Both the position numbers and the translations under genes were made by a program. The notes under the pieces are model-generated. The model made no database searches and was not told where the DNA came from. It worked only from the letters and a program-made list of their open reading frames with translations. From the NCBI GenBank assembly GCA_020632695.1, contig JACKFB010000011.1:156336-220335 (forward strand): 64,000 nucleotides of DNA, read 5' to 3'. Of the stretch, positions 44,325-57,968 are shown piece by piece (within the stretch, counting starts at the first letter, position 1; every line of letters starts with the position of its first letter). The stretch comes from Deltaproteobacteria bacterium. Lineage in GTDB: Bacteria > Myxococcota_A > UBA9042 > PHBI01 > JACKFB01.

Positions 44325-45607
44325 AGGGCGATGCGCGGCTCGGGGCGTCGCCTGAACCGCCGGCGCTCCGGGTCCTCGACCGCGCGCCACCCGCCGGCCA
44401 CCCTCACCTCGAGGCGGCCTCGGCGCAGGCGCAGGGCGTCGATGCCGCGGTCGGCCTCGCGACTCTCCAGCAGCGGCGTGCGAAGCCTGGCCGCGTATCG
44501 GGGCCCGATCAGCTCGGGCAGCGGCGGGGTGTCCACGCTCTCCACCCGGAGCGCTGCGCCTTCGGTCTCGCCGGCGCGGAAGAGCCACAGCGCGCCGCCG
44601 GGCCACATCACCGCGCTCAGCCCGAGGACCGCCTCCAGGCGCTCGGCCGTGCGCGCGTCGAAGACCGCGTCGAGCAGGCGGCGGTTCTGCGCCACCGTCG
44701 CCTCGCAGCGCGGACCGCAGGGGACATGCGCGAAGAGCGCCAGACCGTACATGGTCGCCAGCAGGTAGTTGGCCAGCGGGTGGCCGGCCGCCGCGGGCAG
44801 CCCCGCTTCGAGGGGCAGCCACAGCTCGTGCCAGGGGCTGTCGGTGGCGTGGGCCGCGGCGTAGCGCCGGGCGCAGCACTCGGGGTAGCCCAGGAGCAGG
44901 CCCTGCTCCAGGCGCAGTCGCTCGCGCGTGGCGGTGTCGTGGCCCGTGTCGTCGAGGATCGCGTCGTCCAGCGTCCGCAGCAGCTCAGCCGCCGCCGCGC
45001 TCTGCGCGCAGTAGAGGAAGCGCGGGGCTGGGGCCTGCTCTGGCCCGGCCAGGATCTTGCCGGTCGCCGTCTCCTCGATGGTGAACCGGGAGTAGACCGC
45101 GTGCGGCACCTCGCTCCGCCACCTGTCGCGGCGCACCTCGTCCGGCGTGACCAGGACGATGGCGGCGGGCTTGTAGCCGTGGCCGACCAGCCAGGGGAGC
45201 TGGGCCTCGCGCACCCGGCGGGCGTCGTAGGCGCGGTCGTCGAGCTGCCGCGACAGGGCTGCGTGGCCGCCCTCGGTGACCAGCGCACACAGCGCCGCCG
45301 AGAGCGCGCGCACGCCCTCGCTCCCGTCGCCCTCGCCGTGCTCGACGCCGACGCGCTGGTACCAGAAGCGCAGCTCCGGGCCGACGGCCAGGGCGCGCCA
45401 GTCGGTGTGCGCCGGCGCGAAGAAGGCGTCGAGCCGGGCTCCCTCGGCGGCGGGGTCCGCGTCCGCGTCGGGGGCGCAGGCCACGCGCGCGCGGAGCGTG
45501 CCGCCCTCGAAGGCCAGCTCCAGCAGGCGACCGCCGGCGGCCTGGACGCGCTGGCCGAGGGCCTCCGCGAACGCGGCCGGTGGGGCCTCGGGGGCGCCGG
45601 GCCTCAC
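44297..45607 (-). CDS. GYPECC-motif protein (DUF483-like), coupled to selD
   Basis: GTG 45607 overlaps the SelD stop (GTGA), so it is translated with SelD. The 436-residue protein has FLYCAQSAAAAELLRTLDDA, then LEQGLLLGYPECCARRYAA, the GYPxCC motif of DUF483-like proteins, and a long C-terminal domain rich in Arg. The paired Cys and a preceding YCA could bind a metal or selenium species. No membrane span or signal. The family has no assigned activity; coupling to selenophosphate synthesis suggests a role in selenium use, an inference. Confidence 0.72.
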   Translation of the reverse strand: MRPGAPEAPPAAFAEALGQRVQAAGGRLLELAFEGGTLRARVACAPDADADPAAEGARLDAFFAPAHTDWRALAVGPELRFWYQRVGVEHGEGDGSEGVRALSAALCALVTEGGHAALSRQLDDRAYDARRVREAQLPWLVGHGYKPAAIVLVTPDEVRRDRWRSEVPHAVYSRFTIEETATGKILAGPEQAPAPRFLYCAQSAAAAELLRTLDDAILDDTGHDTATRERLRLEQGLLLGYPECCARRYAAAHATDSPWHELWLPLEAGLPAAAGHPLANYLLATMYGLALFAHVPCGPRCEATVAQNRRLLDAVFDARTAERLEAVLGLSAVMWPGGALWLFRAGETEGAALRVESVDTPPLPELIGPRYAARLRTPLLESREADRGIDALRLRRGRLEVRVAGGWRAVEDPERRRFRRRPEPRIALYRRGRDTR

Positions 45608-47832
45608 GTGCGCCCCTCGTCCGCGCGACGGGCGAGCAGCCGCACCTGCGCCGCCGTCTCGGCCGGCGCGAGCACGCGGCCCACCACCGCCGCGGCGTGC
45701 CCGCTCGCCGCCAGCGCCACCAGCGCCTCGGCGGCGCGCTCGGGGGGCAGCGCCATCAGCAGCCCGCCCGAGGTCTGGGGGTCCAGCGCCAGGTCCAGCA
45801 GCGGGTGCTGCGCTGCCCCGGCGCCCAGCTCCACGCCCCCCAGGGCCGCGGCGTTGGCGTCGTGGAAGGTGCTGCGCACGCCGCGCGCGAGCTGGGCTCG
45901 GGCGCCCGGCAACGCGGGCAGGTCGTCGAGCCACAGCTCGGCGCTGGCGCCGGCGCGGCGACACAGGGCGGCGAGGTGGCCCAGCAACCCGAAGCCGGTG
46001 ACGTCGGTGCCGGCGGAGGCGTCGTGGGCCCGCATGACCACCATGGCCTCGTCGTTGAGTCGCACCATCGACGCCCACAGGCTGGCGGCCTCCGGCCCTG
46101 GGAGCAGGCCCATCGCGTCGGCCCGCAGCAGCACCCCGGTTCCCAGCGCCTTGGTGAGGATCAGCAGCTCGCCCGGCGCCAGGCGGCCCGAGCTGGCCAG
46201 CTCGATGTCGGCGGCCGCGTAGCCGAGCGCGGTGAAGCCCACGCAGAGCTCGGGTCCCACCAGCGAGTGGCCGCCCACCAGGGTGACGCCGGCGGGCTCG
46301 AAGGCTGCGCGCGCGCCGGCCAGCACCTCGGTCAGGGCATCGGCCTCGTGCGGGCAGCCGCCGTGCCCCGGCTCGCCCATGGGCAGGCTGACCATGGCCA
46401 GGGCGTGCCGCGGGGCGACCCCGCGCGCGAAGAGGTCGCTCAGGGCGTTGGCCGCGGCGACCCGGCCGACCAGGAAGGCGTCATCGCTGAAGGCGCGAAA
46501 GGCGTCGATGCTGCTCACCACCTGGTCGCCCGACGGGCTGAGGGTCACGCTCACGTCGTCGCGGGCGGCGAGGCCCAGGCGCACCGAGGGATCCTCCGCC
46601 GGCGGCAGGCGAGACAGCGCCAGCTCGAGAGCAGGGCGACCCACCTTGGCCGCGCAGCCGCCGCACACCATCGCCGAGGCCTCGCCGGCCGCCATGGCGG
46701 GCGCGCCGCGAGCCGGCCGTCCGCCCGGCTCCAGCATCTGGAAGCGCTGGACGAAGCGGCGATCGATGCGGTCCTTCAGCCGGAACACCCAGGCGCCCTC
46801 GGCCACCAGCGGCCCGCGGAAGCCCAGCGCCGTGCCGTCTCCCAGGTTCAGCAGCGTGAGGAAGTCGCGCTGCGGGCGCCAGCGGCGTAGCGGCCAGCCG
46901 CGCAGCGAGGCCTCGAGGTTGTCCGCCAGGACCGGCCCGCTGCGCACCGCGTAGACGCCGGCCCGCGGGACCCAGGGCGCCTGGTCGGGCACCGCGCAGT
47001 CGCCGGCCGCGAAGAGATCGGGGTGGCCGACCACGCGGAGGTCGTGGCCGACGCGCACGTAGCCGCGGGCGTCCTTGGGCAGATCGGAGGCGGCGCAGAG
47101 CGCTGGCGGGGCGGCGCCCGCCGCCCAGATGAGGTGGTCGTGGGCCAGCGCCTCGCCGTCGCTCAGGGTGACGGCGCCGGCGGCTACCGACTCGACGCGG
47201 GCACCGAGACGCAGCGTGATCCCACGCGCGCTCAGGGCGCGGGCCACGCGTGCGCGCACCCGGGCCCGCTGCGCCTGCATGGGCGCCTCGCCGCCGTCCA
47301 CCAGGGTCACCGTGTGTCCGCGCGCCCGCAGCGCGGCCGCCAGCTCGACCCCGGCGGCCCCGGCGCCGACCACCGTGGACCGGGCCGGCGCCCCGCTCAG
47401 CGCGTCGAGGGCGTCGAGGAGGCGGCTCAGCGGGCGGGTCGGCAGCGCGTGCTCGGCGACCCCGGGCAGGTCGGCCAGCGCCACCGTGGATCCCACGTTC
47501 AGCGAGGCGAGCTCGTAGGCGATGGGCGGTCGCCCCGCCAGGTGGATCAGGCGCTGGACCGCGTCCACGCGCGTCGCGGCGGCGTGGATGACCCGGGCGC
47601 CCGCGCGGCGAGCCAGCACGTGCGCGTCGATGCTCAGCTCGTGGGCGGCGTACTGCCCGGCCAGCAGCCCCGGGACCATCCCCGAGTAGAGCGAGACCGG
47701 GCGGTCCACGATGAGCGTGACCTCCGCGTCGCGCCACGGCGCCATCGCCAGCCGCCGCAGGAGCTGGACGTGCGCGTGGCCGGCGCCGACCAGCACGACT
47801 CGTCGGGGCACGCGCTCACAGGGTGTTGACAT
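45604..47832 (-). CDS. selD: FAD-dependent oxidoreductase fused to selenide, water dikinase
   Basis: 742 residues. The N-terminal pyridine nucleotide-disulfide oxidoreductase has an FAD motif VVLVGAGHAHVQLL at about 12-25, an NAD motif TVVGAGAAGVELAAAL at about 153-168 and a flavin-binding ATG-like LFAAGDCA at about 273-280. From about 388 it is SelD: MVCGGCAAKVG (C390, C393 in the nucleophile loop), SSIDAFRAFSDDAFLVGRVA, ANALSDLFARGVAPRHALAM, VTLVGGHSLVGPEL and TSGGLLMALPPE. SelD makes selenophosphate from selenide and ATP for selenocysteine and selenouridine. Fusions with such an oxidoreductase are known and may supply selenide. The product is cytoplasmic. ATG 47832 has no strong ribosome site but lies in a potential leader stem. 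Confidence 0.92.
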   Translation of the reverse strand: MSTPCERVPRRVVLVGAGHAHVQLLRRLAMAPWRDAEVTLIVDRPVSLYSGMVPGLLAGQYAAHELSIDAHVLARRAGARVIHAAATRVDAVQRLIHLAGRPPIAYELASLNVGSTVALADLPGVAEHALPTRPLSRLLDALDALSGAPARSTVVGAGAAGVELAAALRARGHTVTLVDGGEAPMQAQRARVRARVARALSARGITLRLGARVESVAAGAVTLSDGEALAHDHLIWAAGAAPPALCAASDLPKDARGYVRVGHDLRVVGHPDLFAAGDCAVPDQAPWVPRAGVYAVRSGPVLADNLEASLRGWPLRRWRPQRDFLTLLNLGDGTALGFRGPLVAEGAWVFRLKDRIDRRFVQRFQMLEPGGRPARGAPAMAAGEASAMVCGGCAAKVGRPALELALSRLPPAEDPSVRLGLAARDDVSVTLSPSGDQVVSSIDAFRAFSDDAFLVGRVAAANALSDLFARGVAPRHALAMVSLPMGEPGHGGCPHEADALTEVLAGARAAFEPAGVTLVGGHSLVGPELCVGFTALGYAAADIELASSGRLAPGELLILTKALGTGVLLRADAMGLLPGPEAASLWASMVRLNDEAMVVMRAHDASAGTDVTGFGLLGHLAALCRRAGASAELWLDDLPALPGARAQLARGVRSTFHDANAAALGGVELGAGAAQHPLLDLALDPQTSGGLLMALPPERAAEALVALAASGHAAAVVGRVLAPAETAAQVRLLARRADEGRT

Positions 47833-47972
47833 ATGCGGACCGAGCCTGGCGCCAGCGAAGTGATTTCAGATGCTTACGAGACGAGGGCGCATGCTCCCTG
47901 CATGAAAGCGAGGCTCGGAAGTGCCTGGAAGCACGTGAGCCAGCCAGGCGACGGGAGCATGTGTCAACACCC
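47821..47972 (-). promoter_or_regulatory. Structured selD leader that can pair with the start codon
   Basis: On the minus strand the leader begins GGGTGTTGACACATG (47958-47972). It can pair at 14 of 15 positions with CATATGTCAACACCC (47821-47835), which contains the selD ATG. A second stem, CATGCTCCC (47953-47961) with GGGAGCATG (47890-47898), shares four bases with the first. Alternative folds that expose or hide the start are possible. Confidence 0.4.
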
Positions 47973-47974
47973 CG

Positions 47975-50293
<2,319 letters not shown>

Positions 50294-50512
50294 CGGAGGC
50301 TCCCGAGAGGCCGCAGTGACTCGGCCCAGGCCATACCGCCCCGAGCCCCGCGCTGCAATGCCTGGAGCGCTTGGAGCGGGCTCTGCGCCGCCGGCCGGCG
50401 GGGCGATCAGCAGTTGCCCATGCGTCTTCGCCGCTTCCCGAGGCATGACGGTTGTGTCGGGCGCATCGGCAGCTGACGCGGGCCGCCTTGGGGGCGCGAG
50501 GCGTCCCCCTTT

Positions 50513-53473
50513 TCAACAGGCCCGGCGTCGCCGCCACCCCAGCGCGAGCATCGCCATCACCAGCGCGACCGACGAGCCGGGGGCGCCGCCGCCCGTGCAG
50601 CCGCCGCCCTTGGACGGCGTCGGGTCCAGGTCCGCCTCGCCGCCGTCCGGCCCGGCGTCGCCGACGACCTCGGGCGCCGCGTCCACCTCGGCGCCCGCGT
50701 CGGGCACCTCCTCCACCGCCTCGTCCGGCGTGGCCTCGGCCTCCACCTCGTCCGGCGCGCAGGCCCCCGCCTCGGCGTGGCTCCCCTCCGGACAGCAGGC
50801 CCCGGCCACGCACCCGGTGTCGCAGGTCTCCACGGTGTCGCCGTCCGCCCCGCAGCCCACCTGCGCGACCACCGCGTCGCCCACGCAGCGCGTGGTCTGC
50901 TCGGGCAACCCATCCTCCGGCACGCACACCGGCTCGCCGCTGCCGCCGTGGAACTCGGGGTCGCACGTCGACCCGTGCACGCACCCGTCAGCGCAGCGCA
51001 CGGTGCAGAACCCGCCCAGCGTTCCCTGGGCGCACAGGCCGCGCTCGCCGCACTCCGCGTCCTCGCTGCACGCGTCGCAGAAGCGCGCCTCGCACAGCCC
51101 CTCGACGCACGCCTCCACCGACTCGCAGGCCCGCGTCTCGGTGCAGCAGCCGTCGATGACGAAGTCGACGCAGCCCGACTTGGAGTCGCAGCTGTCGACG
51201 GTGCACGGATCGCCGTCGTTGCAGCTCACGGTGCTGCCGCCCCCGCACAGCCCACCCTGGCACCGCTCGTCGGCCGTGCAGGCGTTGCCGTCGTCGCAGG
51301 GAGTCCCGTTCGCGCGCGTCGTGGCGACGCAGGTCCCGCTGGTGGGGCTGCAGGTCCCGACGACGCACACGCCGTCCAGCGCCGAGCAGTCCCTCGGCGC
51401 GCCGCCGCATCCGCCCTCGCCGTCGCAGGCGTCGTCGGTGGTGCAGGGGTCCCCGTCGTCGCATGGCGCCCCCGCCGACGCGACCTGGCACTCGGTGGTC
51501 GCGCAGGCGCCCCCGTCGCAGCCGAAGGGGCAGGCGCTGTCCTGCGGCGCGTAGGTGCACTCGCCGGTCCCGGCGTCGCAGCTCCCGGTGGCGGCGTAGG
51601 TGCGGAGGGTGTCGGCGTCGACACACTCCGCCGCCGGGGGCGCGTCGCACAGCTTGGCGGCGCCCGCGCACGCTCCGGTGGCGGTGCACTGGTCGCTCAC
51701 CGTGCAGGGGTCCGCGTCGTCGCAGCCGGCGCCGGTCTGCGGCGTGGCCACGCAGCCGACGCTCGGGTCGCAGGAGTCGCTGGTGCAGGGGTTGCCGTCG
51801 TCGCAGACCGGGCTGGTCTCCCCCTCGCACTCGCCGTCGTCGCAGGTGTCGCCGGCGGTGCAGGCGTCGCCGTCGTCGCAGTCGCCCGCGATGGGCGAGC
51901 GCTCGCAGCCGGTGTCGCCCAGGCACACGTCGTCGGTGCACGGGTTGAAGTCGTCGCAGGGCGCCGCCGCCAGCGGGTTGATGCACTCGCCGGCCACGCA
52001 GATCGTGTCCACCGTGCAGGGGTCGCCGTCGGCGCAGGGCCCCGTCGCCGCCATGTGGTCGCAGGCGGCCGTCTCCGGGTCGCACACGTCGATGGTGCAG
52101 GGGTTGTCGTCGTCACAGGCCACGGGCGGAGCGGCCACCAGCGCGTGCACCGCGCCGGCGCTCGCCGCCTTGGTCGGGTCCCGGTGGGCGCCGATGAGCG
52201 CGTAGTCGTCATGCAGGGCGACCGACTGCCCCAGCTCGTCGGTCGAGGTGCCGCCGGGCGCGAGGAACTGCCGGGCCATCACCCAGGCGTCGCCGTCGTA
52301 GCGGTAGAACCAGGCGGCGCCGTAGCTGGCGCCCTGGGTCCCGTAGAGCGGCGCGCCGACCAGCGCCGTGTCGCCCGAGATGGCCACCGACGAGCCCAGC
52401 TTGTCCAGGGCGCTGCCGCCGGTGCTCACCAGCTTGCCCTCCGCGGCCCAGCCGCCCTCGCTCTGCCCGAACACCCACGCGGCGCCGATGTCCGGCACCC
52501 CGCCGACGTCGGCCTGCGGCGCTCCGACCACCACCCGGGCGCCGGAGACCGCGACGGCGCTGCCGAAGAGGTCGAACTGCGCCAGGTCCGTCGGCCGCAG
52601 CTTCGCCTCCTGGGCGAACCCGTCGGCGCCCCGCCGGAACACGTAGGCCGAGCCGGCGTCGGGGCCCGCGGTCGGGTCGTCGTCGTAGCGCGCGCCCACC
52701 AACAGCATGTCGCCGGCCAGCGCCAGCGCCGCGCCGAACTCGTCTCCCTTGGCGCCGTCGGCCGGGATCACCTTCTGCGCGTAGTTCCAGCTCACCCCGT
52801 CCCAGCGGAACACGTAGACGCCGCCCGAGGAGGCGCCCTTGTCGTCGTCGCGCGGCGAGCCCACCACCAGCGTGTCGCCGGAGATGGCCACCGCCTGGCC
52901 GAACCAGTCCAGGTCGGCCGGGTCCGGCGCGATGAGGCGCTGGGTCTGGGTCCACGCACCCGAGATGCGGCGAAACACGTAGACGGCGCCTGTCTGGTTG
53001 CCGACCGGCGAGGCCACCGGGGCGCCCACGACGACCACCTTGCCGCTGATGGCCACCGAGGTGCCGAAGGCGTCGTTGGTGGCCGTGTCGTCGCCGGTGA
53101 GCACGACCTGCTGGGTCCACGCCCCGCCGGCGCGTGCGAACACGACCGCCGCGCCGCCGTTGGGGACCTTGGCGGGCGAGGCCAGGGCGCCGAACACGGC
53201 GAGATCGCCGTCCATGGCCACCGAGGCGCCGAGGCGCTCCTGGCCGACCGCGCCGGTGCGGGTCAGCCGCGTCGTGGAGAAGTGGCCGGAGGCCCAACCG
53301 CGGGCGTCATGGACGCACTCCCCGCCCACGGCCGGACACACGTCCGCGGTGCAAGGGTTGCCGTCGTCGCACTCCACGTCGGTGCTGCAGGACGCGCGGG
53401 CTACGCCGGACCAGGCGGCGGTGCAGAGCGCTGCGCTCGCGAGGATCGGGATGATGAGAGCGGCTCGTTTCAC
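50513..53473 (-). CDS. MYXO-CTERM surface protein with FG-GAP propeller and Cys modules
   Basis: GTG 53473 is chosen since GGAGG lies a few bases before it and it opens the signal peptide (KRAALIIPILASAALC). Of 986 residues, an FG-GAP-like propeller follows (ATNDAFGTSVAISGKVVVVG and DPADLDWFGQAVAISGDTLV repeats, about 55-430). Tandem Cys modules (CDDGNPCTADVCP, CDDDNPCTIDVCDPETAACD) run to about 870 and an Asp/Glu/Ala-rich stalk to about 950. The tail GGCTGGGAPGSSVALVMAML, hydrophobic stretch and RRRR motif is a MYXO-CTERM-like sorting signal, by which a myxosortase anchors the protein to the cell surface. Function probably adhesive or recognition. Confidence 0.85.
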   Translation of the reverse strand: MKRAALIIPILASAALCTAAWSGVARASCSTDVECDDGNPCTADVCPAVGGECVHDARGWASGHFSTTRLTRTGAVGQERLGASVAMDGDLAVFGALASPAKVPNGGAAVVFARAGGAWTQQVVLTGDDTATNDAFGTSVAISGKVVVVGAPVASPVGNQTGAVYVFRRISGAWTQTQRLIAPDPADLDWFGQAVAISGDTLVVGSPRDDDKGASSGGVYVFRWDGVSWNYAQKVIPADGAKGDEFGAALALAGDMLLVGARYDDDPTAGPDAGSAYVFRRGADGFAQEAKLRPTDLAQFDLFGSAVAVSGARVVVGAPQADVGGVPDIGAAWVFGQSEGGWAAEGKLVSTGGSALDKLGSSVAISGDTALVGAPLYGTQGASYGAAWFYRYDGDAWVMARQFLAPGGTSTDELGQSVALHDDYALIGAHRDPTKAASAGAVHALVAAPPVACDDDNPCTIDVCDPETAACDHMAATGPCADGDPCTVDTICVAGECINPLAAAPCDDFNPCTDDVCLGDTGCERSPIAGDCDDGDACTAGDTCDDGECEGETSPVCDDGNPCTSDSCDPSVGCVATPQTGAGCDDADPCTVSDQCTATGACAGAAKLCDAPPAAECVDADTLRTYAATGSCDAGTGECTYAPQDSACPFGCDGGACATTECQVASAGAPCDDGDPCTTDDACDGEGGCGGAPRDCSALDGVCVVGTCSPTSGTCVATTRANGTPCDDGNACTADERCQGGLCGGGSTVSCNDGDPCTVDSCDSKSGCVDFVIDGCCTETRACESVEACVEGLCEARFCDACSEDAECGERGLCAQGTLGGFCTVRCADGCVHGSTCDPEFHGGSGEPVCVPEDGLPEQTTRCVGDAVVAQVGCGADGDTVETCDTGCVAGACCPEGSHAEAGACAPDEVEAEATPDEAVEEVPDAGAEVDAAPEVVGDAGPDGGEADLDPTPSKGGGCTGGGAPGSSVALVMAMLALGWRRRRAC

Positions 53474-53879
53474 GGTACCTCCAGATCGCCCGCTCGCGCG
53501 CGGGACACCGCGGCCGGGCCGCGGCGCATCGATCGGCTTGGCGCGCAGGCGGATGCTGGACAGCTCGGACGCGCGCAACAGGGGCAGACGCGCACCCGGC
53601 ATGTGGGGGAGTCAATCGGGACAGCTCACTCTAAACGGATCGTCTGCCGCTCGCTACCGCTGACGGAGACACACCGGGGCCTCCCCGGTGGCGAGGCGCC
53701 GGCGGAGGCTACGCACTTCACCCGGTCCGGGCAACGGCTTCCGGGTGGCCGACGTAGCCAGCCTCGCGAGAGGCCGTGGACACGGGCTCGGCGGCGCCCC
53801 GGCGGCGCAGGCTCGCATCCTCGACGGCCGCCGCGCTACCATCGCCGCTGGGGGACCCGCCCCCCGCCGCTGGAGCCCC
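53474..53879. other. Divergent intergenic region
   Basis: About 400 bases between two divergent surface-protein genes. It must hold both promoters; no hexamers or operators convincing by eye, no RNA gene, and the open frames crossing it are not coding-like. Confidence 0.4.
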
Positions 53880-55604
53880 ATGACGATCCGCCGCATCCTC
53901 CTCGCCGCGCTCCTGGGGCTGGCCCTGGCGCCGGGCACGAGCTGCGGCGCCGCCGGCACGCCGGGTGACCTGGACGGCGACGGCGTCCCCGAGCTGCAGG
54001 ACAACTGCCCCCTGCTGCCGAACCCCGACCAGGCCAACGCCGACGGCGATCGCCTGGGGGACGCCTGCGATCCGTGCCCCACCTTCGCCGGCCCGTCCGA
54101 GGGCGATCTCGACGGCGACGGCACCGGCGACGCCTGCGACGACGACATGGACGGCGACGGCGTGGCCAACGCGGTGGACCTGTGCCCCCGCCTGCCCGAT
54201 GCCGAGCAGCTGGACACCGACGCGGACGGCTACGGCGACGTCTGCGACGTGTGCCCCTACTACCCCGACGTGAAGCAGGAGGATCAGGACGGCGACGGGA
54301 TCGGCGACGCCTGCGACGTCTGCCCGCCCAAGGCCGACCCCGGGCAGGAGGACACCGACGGTGACGGCGTCGGCGACGCCTGTGACGTCTGCAGGTTGGT
54401 GCCCGACCCGTCCCAGGACGACAAGGACGCCGACGGCCGCGGCAACGTCTGCGACAACTGCCCGACGTTGAAGAACCTGGACCAGGCGGACCTCGACGGC
54501 GACGGCGCGGGCGACCGCTGCGACCCCGACATCGACGGCGACGCGGTGCCGAACGACGAGGATCTGTGCCCCCGGGTGGCGGGCGCGGCGCAGGTCGACC
54601 AGGACGGCGACGGGTTCGGCGACGCGTGCGACGTGTGCCCGGAGCTGGTCGACCCGGACCAGGTGGACTCGGACACGGACGGCGTGGGCGACGGTTGCGA
54701 CGTGTGCCCCGACGCGGACGACCCGGGCCAGGAGGACACCGACGGCGACGGGTACGGGGACGCGTGCGATCTCTGCCCGGAGCGCGCCGACGCCAGCCGC
54801 GCCGACGCGAGCGCCGACCGCGACGGCGACGGCGTCGGCGACGGCTGTGACGTGTGCCCCGACGACGCGGACCCGGGCCAGGAGGACACCGACGGTGACG
54901 GGCTGGGCGACGCGTGCGACTCCTGCCCGCGGGCGTGGGACCCCGAGGCCATCGACGCCGACGGGGACGGCGTGGGGGACGCCTGCCAGGACCCGTGCCA
55001 GCGCATCGAGATCGTGTTCCTGGTCGACACCTCGGGCTCGATGTCCGACGAGTCCCTGACGCCCATCGAGTTCACCCAGGCCGTCGTGGCCGAGGTGGTC
55101 GCCGCGCTGCCCGAGGACGCGACCGGCAGCTTCTCGGCGGCGATCTTCAGCATCACGGCGGTCGGCTTCACCTACGGGTTCGGCGTGCCGGGCTCGCCGC
55201 CCCAGTCCCTGGCGACGCTGGGCGAGTGCTCGCTGGTGGCCAACGACTTCGACTCCCAGCCCGGCGAGGACTGGGGCCGCGCCACCGCGATCCTGGCGGC
55301 CCGCCACCCCTGGCGGGAGGGGGCCACGCGGGTCATCGTGCCCATGAGCGACGAGGGGCCCTACTGCGGCGGGACCGGCTTCACCAACGGCCCCGATCGC
55401 GACGCGGTGGCGTGGGCGGCGCAGATCGCTCGCGACAACGAGGTCGTGGTGTCGCCGGTGACGGGCCGCGAGCCGACGCCGGGCACGGTCGCGCTGGCGC
55501 AGCAGCTCGCCGCCGGGACGGGCGGGCAGTGGTTCCCGTCGGACGCGCCGCTGGAGGACATCGGCAAGGCGCTGGCGGGGCTGGTGGCCGACGGCTGCCG
55601 CTGA
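53880..55604 (+). CDS. TSP3-repeat protein with von Willebrand A domain
   Basis: ATG 53880 with a signal ending LALAPGTSC (lipoprotein). Residues 29-370 are about 12 thrombospondin type 3 calcium repeats of the form DLDGDGVPELQDNCPLLPNP and DTDGDGVGDACDVC. A VWA domain follows: IEIVFLVDTSGSMSDES (MIDAS DxSxS), then IVPMSDEGPYCGGTGF, and GTVALAQQLAAGTGGQWFPS. 574 residues in all. The TSP3 stalk probably holds the VWA adhesion head away from the outer membrane in a calcium-dependent way. Highly repetitive at DNA level, so prone to length change. Confidence 0.85.
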   Translation: MTIRRILLAALLGLALAPGTSCGAAGTPGDLDGDGVPELQDNCPLLPNPDQANADGDRLGDACDPCPTFAGPSEGDLDGDGTGDACDDDMDGDGVANAVDLCPRLPDAEQLDTDADGYGDVCDVCPYYPDVKQEDQDGDGIGDACDVCPPKADPGQEDTDGDGVGDACDVCRLVPDPSQDDKDADGRGNVCDNCPTLKNLDQADLDGDGAGDRCDPDIDGDAVPNDEDLCPRVAGAAQVDQDGDGFGDACDVCPELVDPDQVDSDTDGVGDGCDVCPDADDPGQEDTDGDGYGDACDLCPERADASRADASADRDGDGVGDGCDVCPDDADPGQEDTDGDGLGDACDSCPRAWDPEAIDADGDGVGDACQDPCQRIEIVFLVDTSGSMSDESLTPIEFTQAVVAEVVAALPEDATGSFSAAIFSITAVGFTYGFGVPGSPPQSLATLGECSLVANDFDSQPGEDWGRATAILAARHPWREGATRVIVPMSDEGPYCGGTGFTNGPDRDAVAWAAQIARDNEVVVSPVTGREPTPGTVALAQQLAAGTGGQWFPSDAPLEDIGKALAGLVADGCR

Positions 55605-55635
55605 GGGGCGCGGGGCGAGGCGCGCCCCGGACGGC

Positions 55636-56012
55636 TCAGCGCAGCCCTGAGAGCAGGTGGTCGATGGTCGCCACCAGGGCGGCGAAGTCCACCGGCTTGG
55701 TGGCGAAGGCGTCGCAGCCGGCGCCCAACGCGCGCTCGCGCTCGCCACGCATCGCGTGGGCCGTCAGCGCCACGATGGGCAGGTCGTGGAAGCGCTGCTC
55801 GGTGCGCAGCTCGCGGGCCACGTCCCAGCCGTCCAGGCGAGGCAGGCTCAGATCCAGCAGGAGCAGGTCCGGGCAGGCCGCGCGCACCGACTCCAGCGCC
55901 TCCACCCCGTCCGCGGCCGTGCTCACCGCGTAGCCGCGGCGTTCGAGGCGCCGGCGCAGCATCTCGCGGCTGTCGACGTTGTCCTCGACCAGCAGCAGCC
56001 GGCTGGACGGGT

Positions 56013-56016
<4 letters not shown>
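55636..56016 (-). CDS. Stand-alone response-regulator receiver
   Basis: A 126-residue CheY-like receiver: LLLVEDNVDSREMLRRRLE (acidic pocket), LLLDLSLPRLDGWD with the phospho-accepting Asp (about residue 54), then VALTAHAM and Lys in FATKPVDF. No output domain. GTG 56016 overlaps the stop of the hybrid kinase (GTGA), so it is coupled to the kinase and probably receives its phosphate. Confidence 0.9.
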
Positions 56017-57943
<1,927 letters not shown>

Positions 57944-57968
57944 CGGCTGGGAACCTGAGGCCCGGGAT

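Noticed and set aside
39441..44879. Minus-strand open frame of 1812 codons
   Set aside because: Runs antisense through two well-supported plus-strand genes; composition is that of a shadow frame.
47833..47974. Possible tRNA-Sec next to selD because of TTTCA and several stems
   Set aside because: No acceptor stem, TTCGA arm or CCA-like end could be placed; the stems fit a leader structure better.
53960..55000. Regular repeats of about 40-80 bases as a CRISPR or satellite array
   Set aside because: They are codons of TSP3 calcium-binding repeats in a continuous protein frame.
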